Source: Verrucomicrobiales bacterium (GTDB lineage Bacteria; Verrucomicrobiota; Verrucomicrobiia; Limisphaerales; UBA11320). Taken from it: 16,825 nt of DNA. The notes below the pieces were generated by a model. It saw nothing but the letters and a program-made list of their open reading frames with translations. It did no database searches and was not told the DNA's origin. This document shows, piece after piece, positions 1-6,388 of the stretch (the first letter of the stretch is position 1; each line of letters begins with the position of its first letter). The stretch spans positions 1 to 16,825 of the forward strand of contig DMJJ01000608.1 in NCBI GenBank assembly GCA_003452185.1, given 5' to 3'. The position numbers and the translations under genes are program-made.

Positions 1-228
1 TCGCTGATGTCGACGCCGATCCTCAACCCGCCGCAGTCGGCGATCCTCGGCATGCACAAGATCCAGCAGCGCCCGATGGTGGTCGGCGGCGAGATCAAGA
101 TCCGGCCGATGATGTACCTCGCGGTGTCCTACGATCACCGCATCATCGACGGCCGCGAAGCGGTGCTGTTCCTCGTGCGCATGAAGGATGCGCTCGAAGA
201 CCCGTCGCGCCTCCTGTTCGACATCTAA
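1..228 (+). CDS. odhB/sucB: 2-oxoglutarate dehydrogenase E2 component (dihydrolipoyllysine succinyltransferase), C-terminal end
   Basis: This is the last 75 codons of a gene that begins outside the window; the frame is open from base 1 and stops at TAA 226-228. The enzyme transfers succinyl groups from the lipoyl arm to CoA in the cytoplasmic 2-oxoglutarate dehydrogenase complex of the TCA cycle. The translation shows the conserved end of the catalytic acyltransferase domain: STPILNPPQSAILGMHKI, then YDHRIIDGREAV, which holds the catalytic His and Asp of the DHRxxDG motif, and a terminal LLFDI. The next gene is lpdA (E3), the usual E1-E2-E3 order in betaproteobacteria. The branched-chain or pyruvate E2 paralogues are less likely given the NPPQSAILG context and neighbour. 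Base composition is GC-rich. Confidence 0.92.
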   Translation, partial: SLMSTPILNPPQSAILGMHKIQQRPMVVGGEIKIRPMMYLAVSYDHRIIDGREAVLFLVRMKDALEDPSRLLFDI

Positions 229-354
229 GTCGGAGCTACTGCGCGGCGCCAGGGCGTCGTTGCGGGGCCCGCCTCGCCATCCTCACGTAGCGCTGCTACG
301 TTCCGGTGGCTCGGCACCCGCGCCTAGCCCTGACGCCGCTCGCGACGCTCCGAC
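229..354. repeat. Large imperfect inverted repeat between odhB and lpdA
   Basis: The 154-base gap between the E2 stop and the lpdA start is mostly one imperfect palindrome. The outer ends are perfect 8-base complements (GTCGGAGC at 229-236, GCTCCGAC at 347-354). The arms continue with GGCGCCAGGGC opposite GCCCTGACGCC. The centre is a 7-bp stem with a 3-base loop (ACGTAGC, 285-291; GCTACGT, 295-301). Transcribed RNA should fold into a long, bulged hairpin directly after the E2 stop. There is no T-run, so it is not a classical terminator. It could stabilise the upstream mRNA, attenuate E3 expression, or be a copy of a dispersed intergenic repeat. I have the impression that similar elements occur in Burkholderiales intergenic regions, but cannot check this here. 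Confidence 0.7.
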
Positions 355-382
355 AGAGCGTTGAACGAGATTGGAGAATTTG

Positions 383-1393
383 ATGAGCAAGCAATTCGAC
401 GTCGTCGTCATCGGCGGCGGCCCCGGCGGCTACATCGCCGCCATCCGCGCGGCCCAGCTGGGTAAAAACGTGGCCTGCATCGACGAGTGGAAAAACGCCA
501 CCGGTGGACCAGCCCCCGGTGGGACATGCACCAATGTCGGCTGCATTCCCTCCAAAGCCTTGTTGCAATCGTCTGAGCATTTTGATCATGCCAACCATCA
601 TTTTGCGGAGCACGGCATTTCCGTCAAAGACGTCAAGATGGACGTCACCCAAATGTTGGCCCGCAAAGACCAAGTGGTCAAACAAAACAACGACGGCATC
701 TTGTATCTGTTCAAGAAGAACAAGGTCACGTTCTTTCATGGGCGCGGCGCCTTTGCGGGCAAGTCCGACGCTGGCATTCAGGTGCAAGTCAGCGGCAAAG
801 AAACCACGGTGTTGACGGCGGCCCAAGTGATCGTGGCCACCGGCTCCAATGCCCGGGCTTTGCCTGGAACGCCCTTTGATGAAGTGCAGGTCCTCTCCAA
901 TGACGGGGCGTTGCGCGTGGGCGCTGTGCCCAAGAAACTCGCCATCATCGGCTCCGGTGTCATTGGCCTGGAGATGGGTTCGGTCTGGCGTCGCCTGGGT
1001 GCTGAAGTCACCATCTTGGAAGGACTGCCCACCTTCTTGGGCGCAGCAGATGAGCAAATCGCCAAGGAAGCCAAGAAAGCCTTTGACAAGCAGGGGCTGA
1101 AGATTGAACTCGGGGTCAAGGTCGGTGACGTCAAGGTGTCCAAAAAAGGCGTCTCGATTGCTTACAACAACGCCAAGGGCGAAGCACAAAATCTGGAAGC
1201 CGACAAATTGATCGTCTCCATCGGCCGCGTGCCCAACACCATCGGCCTGAACCCCGAAGCCGTCGGCCTGGCGCTGGACGAGCGTGGTGCCATCGTCGTG
1301 GACGACGAGTGCAAGACCAACCTGCCCAATGTCTGGGCCATCGGCGACGTGGTGCGTGGCCCGATGCTGGCGCACAAGGCCGAGGAAGAGGGC
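383..1393 (+). CDS. lpdA: Dihydrolipoamide dehydrogenase (E3), 3'-truncated at a sequence junction
   Basis: E3 reoxidises dihydrolipoamide with NAD+ in 2-oxoacid dehydrogenase complexes. About 337 of the usual roughly 475 residues are present. They include the N-terminal FAD motif GGGPGGY (residues 11-17), the redox-active disulfide CTNVGC (Cys49, Cys54), the NAD-binding motif IGSGVIGLEMGSV in the middle, and the second FAD motif WAIGDVV near the break. The ATG at 383 is chosen because homologues begin MSKQFDVVVIGGG; a GGAG lies at 373-376. In-frame TTG codons at 371 and 380 would add only a few residues. After AHKAEEEG (codon ending 1393) homology stops, and the expected continuation, dimerisation domain and catalytic His-Glu pair are absent. 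The frame stays open beyond only because it runs antisense to lysR. Codon use changes inside the gene (GC-rich to about 470, less so to about 1205, GC-rich again). Confidence 0.93.
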
Positions 1394-1394
1394 T
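1382..1394. other. Chimeric junction between betaproteobacterial-like and unrelated GC-rich DNA
   Basis: Upstream of this point the plus strand reads as lpdA; downstream, the minus strand reads as the C-terminal part of a LysR regulator. Neither gene is complete. The exact breakpoint is blurred because the antisense of lpdA codons 'HKAEEEG' happens to prolong the LysR frame plausibly. No insertion-sequence end, integrase, tRNA or target duplication is visible. A contig-joining or library artefact is more likely than a real recombination. Confidence 0.8.
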
Positions 1395-2239
1395 GCCTCC
1401 CGGGAGCGATCCCCCTTGGGCCAAGCAGCCACGATGATGAAGGGATGCGGGGTCGGGGTGATCGGCTTGAGCTTCAGGCGGGGGCCTGCCACGCACGCCA
1501 TCGACTCGGCGACGATGGCCACCCCCTCCCCGGCCTCCACGGACGCGATGAGGCTTCCCACGCTGTCGTGCTCCCGGGTGATCCGTGGCTTCCGGGGAAT
1601 GTGGGCGAAGAGCGTCGCGAGCGACTCGTGGTAGTCCGGGTAGTCCTCCCGGCTGAAGGCCACCAGGGGATGGCGGGCCGCCTCGGCGAGGGTGACCGTG
1701 CGGCTGCGGGCCAGGGGATGTCCCGGGGGCACGGCGAGAAGCATCGCCCCGCGGGCCACCTCCTCGTGCCCCAGCCCCCGGAGGCGCGCGGGGCGCGGGC
1801 AGACCATGAAGGCGATCCCGAGCCTCCCCGCCCTCAGGCCCTCGAGCATCTCCGTCGTGGAAAGGTCGTGAAGGCGGACCCGGACGCCCGGGGCCTCGGA
1901 CTGAAAGGCCCTGAGGGCCGGCGGCAGGATCCGGACCGTGGGGGACATGGCGTAGCCGATGTGGAGCTCCCCGCCTGCGAGGGCCGCGGCCTTGGCGCGT
2001 TCCACCCCATCCGCCACCCTCCCGAGGATCGCGCGCGATTCCTCCAGGAAGATCCGCCCGGCGGCGGTGAGCCGGAGCGACCTGGCCCCGCGGTCGAACA
2101 GCCGGAACCCGAGCTCCTCCTCCAGATCCCTGACCTGCCGGCTCAGTGCGGGCTGCGAGACATGAAGCCTCGCAGCGGCCCGCGAGACGTTCTCCATCTC
2201 GGCCACGGCCACAAAATACCGGAGGTGTCGGAGTTCCAT
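1394..2239 (-). CDS. LysR-family transcriptional regulator, C-terminus cut at the junction
   Basis: This is a DNA-binding regulator with an N-terminal winged helix-turn-helix. It starts MELRHLRYFVAVAE, and the recognition-helix stretch SRAAARLHVSQPALSRQVRD lies at about residues 19-38, followed by LGFRLFDR. The remainder is the LysR substrate-binding domain, including LHIGYA, a PLVAF segment and GEGVAIV. About 282 residues are present, close to the usual 290-310, so only the last 10-20 are lost. ATG 2239 matches the family consensus, although an in-frame ATG at 2266 would add nine residues and has the CC-ATG context seen elsewhere here. The gene is divergent from the pirin gene with about 85 nt between, the classical LysR layout, so it probably controls the pirin-flavodoxin-VOC genes. 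The inducer cannot be read from the sequence; a quinone or aromatic compound is a guess from the neighbours. Confidence 0.9.
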
Positions 2240-2324
2240 CTCCCGGCGAGCATACCTTTGGGGCATGGTGAGGCAAGGAACATGGTCTTTCCCCTTTTTG
2301 CCGGCCGGGGGCATCTTCGTTTCC
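2240..2324. promoter_or_regulatory. Divergent lysR/pirin intergenic control region
   Basis: These 85 bases separate divergent start codons and must hold both promoters and any LysR operator. A direct repeat CATGGT occurs at 2264-2269 and 2281-2286, 17 bp apart, flanking GAGGCAAGGAA. I see no convincing -35/-10 pair and no clear T-N11-A LysR box, so the call rests on layout. Confidence 0.4.
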
Positions 2325-3020
2325 ATGACGACCATTCGAAAGTCGGCCGATCGGGGGCACGCCAGCCATGGGTGGCTGGAGAGCCACCACACCTTCAGCT
2401 TCGCGGATTACTACGATCCCCGCTGGATGGGGTTTCGGGTGCTTCGCGTCATCAATGACGACGTCGTGATGCCGGGGATGGGATTCGGCACCCACCCGCA
2501 CCGGGACATGGAGATCGTGACCTATGTGCTGAGCGGGGCCCTGGAGCACAAGGATTCGATGGGCAACGGGCGGGTGATCCGGGCCGGGGATGTCCAGTAC
2601 ATGGCCGCGGGCACGGGGGTTGAGCACAGCGAGTTCAACCCCTCCAGGACCGAGCCCGTCCACCTGCTCCAGATCTGGATCCGCCCGGACGCCCTGGGGG
2701 TTGCCCCCCGCTACGCCGAGAAGTCCTTTGCCCAGGCCCCTGCGGGGCGCCTGCACCTGGTGACCAGCAAGAGCGGCCGGGAGGGATCGATTGCAATCCA
2801 CCAGGATGCCGAGCTGTGGCTCGCCAAGCTGGCCCCGCGCGACCGTGTGGTGCATGAGCTCGCCCCCGGGCGCCATGCCTGGATCCACGTGGCGGAGGGG
2901 AACGTGCGGCTGGGGGACCTCGAGCTCGCGGTTGGCGACGGTCTTTCCGTCCATGGGCCCACCTCCCTCGCCTTCGAGGGGGCTTCCGCCGCCCAGGTGC
3001 TTTTGTTCGATCTGAAGTGA
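2325..3020 (+). CDS. Pirin family protein (YhhW-like quercetinase/bicupin)
   Basis: This is a 231-residue bicupin, the same length as E. coli YhhW. The N-terminal cupin carries the full metal site: His57 and His59 in THPHRDMEI, His101 and Glu103 in GTGVEHSE, at the numbering known for YhhW. The family signatures ADRGHASHGWLESHHTF near the start and QIWIRPD in the middle are clear. Bacterial pirins of this type can have quercetin 2,3-dioxygenase activity; others act as redox-dependent regulators. The physiological substrate is therefore open. ATG 2325 (MTTIRKSADRG) matches homologues, whereas a GTG at 2265 would add 20 atypical residues. No Shine-Dalgarno sequence lies close to the start. It is followed after 49 nt by a flavodoxin-like reductase and then a VOC protein, and is divergent from a LysR gene, suggesting an aromatic or quinone stress module. 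Confidence 0.93.
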   Translation: MTTIRKSADRGHASHGWLESHHTFSFADYYDPRWMGFRVLRVINDDVVMPGMGFGTHPHRDMEIVTYVLSGALEHKDSMGNGRVIRAGDVQYMAAGTGVEHSEFNPSRTEPVHLLQIWIRPDALGVAPRYAEKSFAQAPAGRLHLVTSKSGREGSIAIHQDAELWLAKLAPRDRVVHELAPGRHAWIHVAEGNVRLGDLELAVGDGLSVHGPTSLAFEGASAAQVLLFDLK

Positions 3021-3069
3021 AACCGACCGATCCCTCCACCCAAACCATCACCCACACACATCCATTCCC

Positions 3070-3642
3070 ATGACCACGGTATCGATCCTCTATTTCTCAG
3101 GCACCGGCCACACCGCCAAGCTTGCCGAGGCAGTCCACAAGCGGGCTGCGGCAGTCCCCGGTGTGCAGGCTGAGCTGATCCCGCTGAGCGGCGACGACAT
3201 CCTCAAGGGCCGCTATCAGAACGAGGCCGTTCTCGCCAAGCTGGACGCCAGCGACGCCATCATCTTTGGCAGCCCCACCTACATGGGGGGGCCTGCGGCC
3301 CAGTTCAAGGCGTTCGCCGACGCCACCGGCGGCCGCTGGTACGGCGGGGCGTGGCGAGACAAGCTTGCCGCCGGGTTCACCGTCTCCAGCGGGCCGAGCG
3401 GCGACAAGCTCAGCACCCTCCACTACTTCTTCACCCTTGCCATGCAGCACGGGATGCTCTGGGCCGGGTTTCCGGAGACCCCGATGAACGACAAGGGGAT
3501 CAACCGTCTCAGCAGCTACAGCGGGGTGATGGCCCAGGCCGGCCAGGAGCCGGCGGATGTCGCTCCCAATGCCGCCGACAAGCTCACCGGGGAGCTCCTT
3601 GGACAGCGGGTGGCGGTGGCCGCCGCCCGTTGGAAGCGGTAA
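3070..3642 (+). CDS. WrbA/flavodoxin-like NAD(P)H:quinone oxidoreductase
   Basis: This is a 190-residue cytoplasmic flavodoxin-fold protein, close in length to WrbA (about 198). The phosphate-binding loop for FMN is at residues 8-15 (YFSGTGHT), and the isoalloxazine loop FGSPTYMGGPAAQFKAF follows at about 66-82. Later, the GMLWAG segment matches the WrbA-like family. Members reduce quinones by two electrons and so avoid semiquinone radicals. The GSPTYMGG loop differs from the classical WrbA GSPTRFGNM, so I call it WrbA-like rather than WrbA. The start ATG 3070 begins MTTVSILYFSGTG; the 49-nt leader is A/C-rich without a Shine-Dalgarno sequence and ends in CCC-ATG. It lies between the pirin and VOC genes on the same strand, probably in one transcript. 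No terminator is seen on either side. Confidence 0.88.
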   Translation: MTTVSILYFSGTGHTAKLAEAVHKRAAAVPGVQAELIPLSGDDILKGRYQNEAVLAKLDASDAIIFGSPTYMGGPAAQFKAFADATGGRWYGGAWRDKLAAGFTVSSGPSGDKLSTLHYFFTLAMQHGMLWAGFPETPMNDKGINRLSSYSGVMAQAGQEPADVAPNAADKLTGELLGQRVAVAAARWKR

Positions 3643-3674
3643 CCGTTGCGGGATCCACCCCGGCACCCACTATC

Positions 3675-4178
3675 ATGAAACCTCCATCTGCAGAGTCCGG
3701 CCCCATTGCCGCGGGAGTCCGCATCGGCCATGTCCACCTCAGGGTCTCGGACCTGGAACGGTCCCTCGGGTTCTACCGCGACGTGCTTGGCTTTGAGGTG
3801 ACGCAGCGGCTTGGGGCGCAGGCCGTGTTTCTTTCAGCGGGGGGATACCACCATCACATCGGGCTCAACACCTGGGAAAGCGCCGGGGGGGCTCCCCCTC
3901 CACCCGGGTCGACCGGCCTTTACCATGTGGCGATCCTCTATCCGACGCGGGAGGCTTTGGGCGGCGCGCTTCGCCGGCTGATGCGGGCCGGGGTGTCGCT
4001 CCAGGGGGCCGCCGACCATGGCGTGAGCGAGGCGCTGTATCTCGAGGATCCGGATCGCAACGGGGTGGAACTTTACTGGGATCGCCCACCCGAGGCGTGG
4101 CCCCGGTCCCCCCGTGGGGACCTTCGGATGGACACGCGCCCGCTCGACCTTGATTCGCTCCTTGCGAGCCACGACTGA
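3675..4178 (+). CDS. VOC family protein, CatE-like (glyoxalase/extradiol dioxygenase fold)
   Basis: A 167-residue vicinal-oxygen-chelate protein. Recognisable CatE-type elements are GHVHLRVSDLERSLGFYRD (about residues 18-36), a GGYHHHIGLNTW block, LYHVAILYPTR, DHGVSEALYLEDPD and the end motif NGVELYWDRP. Candidate metal ligands are His21, the His of LYHVA and the Glu of VELYWDRP, as in the family. Related proteins include catechol 2,3-dioxygenase-like enzymes and many of unknown substrate; the single-module length here means a dimer would be needed to build a typical site. ATG 3675 is preferred because VOC homology starts at once; the frame is open further upstream but overlaps the flavodoxin gene. 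The 32-nt gap to that gene suggests cotranscription. It ends 25 nt from the convergent sulfatase stop, with no visible terminator. Confidence 0.88.
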   Translation: MKPPSAESGPIAAGVRIGHVHLRVSDLERSLGFYRDVLGFEVTQRLGAQAVFLSAGGYHHHIGLNTWESAGGAPPPPGSTGLYHVAILYPTREALGGALRRLMRAGVSLQGAADHGVSEALYLEDPDRNGVELYWDRPPEAWPRSPRGDLRMDTRPLDLDSLLASHD

Positions 4179-4203
4179 GCGGTCCCCTCTTCGAGCCCGT
4201 CGC

Positions 4204-5673
4204 TTACCAGGCCCGGGGAGGGAATCCCAGGACGGTCTCCGGGTCCAGCGGGTCGGAAAGCTCCCGCATCAGTCGGCGAAGCCGGCCATCCATCATCGCG
4301 ACGGTCTCCCGGTGGCGGGGATCGGCTGAAAGGTCGCGCATCTCCCACGGGTCGGAGCGTACGTCGAAGAGCTGCACGCGCTTCTCGGCGGGGGTCCGGA
4401 TCAGCTTCCACCGGGAGGTACGGACCGCCCGCTGACGGTCGAGGAACGCGGCGTAAACCTCCTCGTGGAGCTCGCTCCCGGGGCGGGTGATCAGGGGGAC
4501 CAGGCTTGGAAACTCGACCGAGGGGGGGACTGCCGTCCCTGCCATCTCGCACGTGGTGGCGAAGAGGCTCTGGAGGTAGACCAGCGCGTCGGAGCGTTTT
4601 CCGCGCGGGATGCCCGGCCCCGCCACGAGAAACGGGACGCGAAGCGAGTGGTCGTACAGGTTCTGCTTTCCCATCAGCCCATGCTGCCCGAGGGCCAGTC
4701 CCTGGTCCGAGGCGAAGAGGAGGATCGTGTTGGCCCTCTCGCCTGTCGCCTCCAAGGCGTCGAGAATCCGCCCGATCTGCGCGTCCAGATGGGTGATCAT
4801 CGAGTAGTACTCCTGGAGGTGGACCTGGATGACCGGGCGGGTCCTGGGGTAGGGGGCCAGGATTTCGTCGCGGCCGGCGAAGTCGGTCTCGATGAGGAAA
4901 GGGTGCTGCGGGAGGAAGTTGGGCGGAACCTTCAGCCGGTTGGGGGGGTAGAGGTCGAGGTATTCCCGGGGGGACTGCCGCGGGTCGTGCGGCGCGTTGA
5001 ACGCCACGTACATGAAGAATGGGCTCCCGGTTTTCCCCCTCCGGGCGTGGAGGTATCCGATGGCGGCATCGGCGATCCGGACGCTGCTGTGAACGGGGGT
5101 TCCCGCGACGTCGAGCCAGTGGCCCTTCCAGCGCGGATCGTCGGGCCGCCAGGGGTTTCCGGCCGCCGGGCGGCCGTAGGCCGGGCCCCCGTTGGTGGTG
5201 GAGGGGAGGAACCCGCCGGTCAGGGGACCCAGGGTCTGGAAGCTTGTCCGGAGCGCCTCCTCCGGGATGTGCCACTTGCCGGCCATGAAGGTGTGGTAGC
5301 CCGCTTTCCCCAGGGTCTCCCCCCAGAGCGCGGCATGGGTGTCGATCCCGCCCCCGTTGGCTCCACGGCACCGCCAGAGGGTGCGCCCGGTGTTGAGCAT
5401 CGTGCGGCTGGGAATGCAGACCGCGCCGCTCCATCCCCCCTGGTTGAAGCAATGCGTGAAGAGCATCCCCTCCCGCACGAGCCGGTCGAGGTTCGGGGTC
5501 CTTACCTCCAGCATCCCGAGGGCACCGAGGGCCCGGAAGGTTTGATCGTCGGAGAAGAGGAACAGGAAGTTGGGACGCTCGTTCCCGGGGCCCGCGAACC
5601 CCGTTCCCCCGGGCGTTCGGTACGGGGAGAGCCAGAGGAGGATGAGCAGCAGGATCGCGGCGGTTGTTCTCAT
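4204..5673 (-). CDS. Secreted sulfatase (formylglycine-dependent, arylsulfatase family)
   Basis: A 489-residue type I sulfatase that hydrolyses sulfate esters. An N-terminal signal-like segment (MRTTAAILLLILLWLSP) suggests export. Next are RPNFLFLFSDDQ, with metal-binding Asp42 and Asp43, and the sulfatase signature CIPSRTMLNTGR, whose Cys86 would be oxidised to formylglycine in the C-x-P-S-R context. Further catalytic elements are AGKWH (Lys133, His135), APHDP (His229), ASDQG (Asp323 with Gln where Asn or His is common) and GKQNLYDHS (Lys336). The C-terminal VQLFDVRSDPWEMRDLS is typical. The substrate cannot be inferred; sulfated polysaccharide or choline-sulfate-like esters are possible. 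The ATG at 5673 lies only 13 nt after the kdpE stop, on the same strand, so it may be the last gene of the kdp transcript. No maturase is in the window. Confidence 0.94.
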   Translation of the reverse strand: MRTTAAILLLILLWLSPYRTPGGTGFAGPGNERPNFLFLFSDDQTFRALGALGMLEVRTPNLDRLVREGMLFTHCFNQGGWSGAVCIPSRTMLNTGRTLWRCRGANGGGIDTHAALWGETLGKAGYHTFMAGKWHIPEEALRTSFQTLGPLTGGFLPSTTNGGPAYGRPAAGNPWRPDDPRWKGHWLDVAGTPVHSSVRIADAAIGYLHARRGKTGSPFFMYVAFNAPHDPRQSPREYLDLYPPNRLKVPPNFLPQHPFLIETDFAGRDEILAPYPRTRPVIQVHLQEYYSMITHLDAQIGRILDALEATGERANTILLFASDQGLALGQHGLMGKQNLYDHSLRVPFLVAGPGIPRGKRSDALVYLQSLFATTCEMAGTAVPPSVEFPSLVPLITRPGSELHEEVYAAFLDRQRAVRTSRWKLIRTPAEKRVQLFDVRSDPWEMRDLSADPRHRETVAMMDGRLRRLMRELSDPLDPETVLGFPPRAW

Positions 5674-5686
5674 CGACGGTTGAGGG

Positions 5687-6388
5687 TCACTCGGCGCGGA
5701 GCCGGTAGCCGACTCCGGGCTCGGTTGAGAAGAGTGTCGGGTTGGCGGGGTCGGCCTCCAGTTTCTCCCGCAGCCGGGCCAGGTAGACCCTCAGGTAGTG
5801 TGTCTGGTCCTCGGCGTTGGGCCCCCAGACCTCCCGAAGGATGTGGCGGTGGGTCAGGACCTTTCCCGCATGCTGCACGAAGAGTCGCAGGAGCGCGTAT
5901 TCCGTTGCGGTGAGGGGGACGGCCTTGCCTGAACGGGTGACGAGGCGGCTCGCGAGGTCGATGACGAGCCCGCCGATCCGGAAGACAGGCTCCCCGGGCT
6001 TTTTCTCAGCGTGGCGGAGGGCGACGCGTATCCGGGCCAGGAGCTCGCCGGCGTGGAACGGTTTTGTCACGTAGTCATCCGCCCCGAGATCCAGCGCGGC
6101 CACCTTGTCGGGCTCGCTGTCCTGGACCGAGAGGATGATGACGGGGACTTTGGACCACTCCCGGAGCTGTTGCAGGACCTCGATGCCCGCGAGGTCGGAG
6201 AGCCCGAGGTCGAGCAGCACCAGTGCCGGGCGCTGCTGTGCGACCAGGAGCAGGCCCTCCTTCCCTTTCTCACACGTGAGGGTGCGATACCCGCTGGCTT
6301 CGAGCGTGAGGGTCAGCAGCCGACGGATCTGGGGCTCGTCATCGATGACGAGGATCACGGGCTTCGATTCGGAACCGGGGGAGGTCAT
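5687..6388 (-). CDS. kdpE: KdpE response regulator (OmpR/PhoB family)
   Basis: A 233-residue two-domain regulator that activates the kdp operon when phosphorylated by KdpD. The receiver domain shows the acidic pair Asp16-Asp17, phospho-acceptor Asp60 (VLLDLGLSD), Ser87 and Lys109 (YVTKPF). The C-terminal winged helix (about residues 135-230) contains LTATEYALLRLFVQHAGKVL and LRVYLARLREKLE and ends GVGYRLRAE, the standard OmpR-type fold. Its ATG (6386-6388) overlaps the kdpD stop by four bases (ATGA), a translational-coupling arrangement. The assignment as KdpE rather than a generic OmpR regulator rests on being downstream of and coupled to kdpD. The sulfatase follows after 13 nt. Confidence 0.95.
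   Translation of the reverse strand: MTSPGSESKPVILVIDDEPQIRRLLTLTLEASGYRTLTCEKGKEGLLLVAQQRPALVLLDLGLSDLAGIEVLQQLREWSKVPVIILSVQDSEPDKVAALDLGADDYVTKPFHAGELLARIRVALRHAEKKPGEPVFRIGGLVIDLASRLVTRSGKAVPLTATEYALLRLFVQHAGKVLTHRHILREVWGPNAEDQTHYLRVYLARLREKLEADPANPTLFSTEPGVGYRLRAE

Noticed and set aside
296..1390. Continuation of the LysR frame through the antisense of lpdA, giving an apparent protein of nearly 700 residues
   Set aside because: The part beyond the junction is antisense to a clearly homologous lpdA and has no LysR-like sequence; it stays open only through codon bias.
1131..2954. Long minus-strand ORF across lysR and the pirin gene
   Set aside because: It is a shadow frame, rich in Pro, Arg and Gly, overlapping recognised genes and without any domain.
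4179..4203. Bidirectional terminator between the VOC gene and the sulfatase
   Set aside because: Only 25 bases, with no stem-loop or T-run.
4465..5913. Long plus-strand ORF opposite the sulfatase
   Set aside because: Opposite-strand frame in GC-rich DNA with no recognisable motif; the sulfatase with its full active site explains the region.
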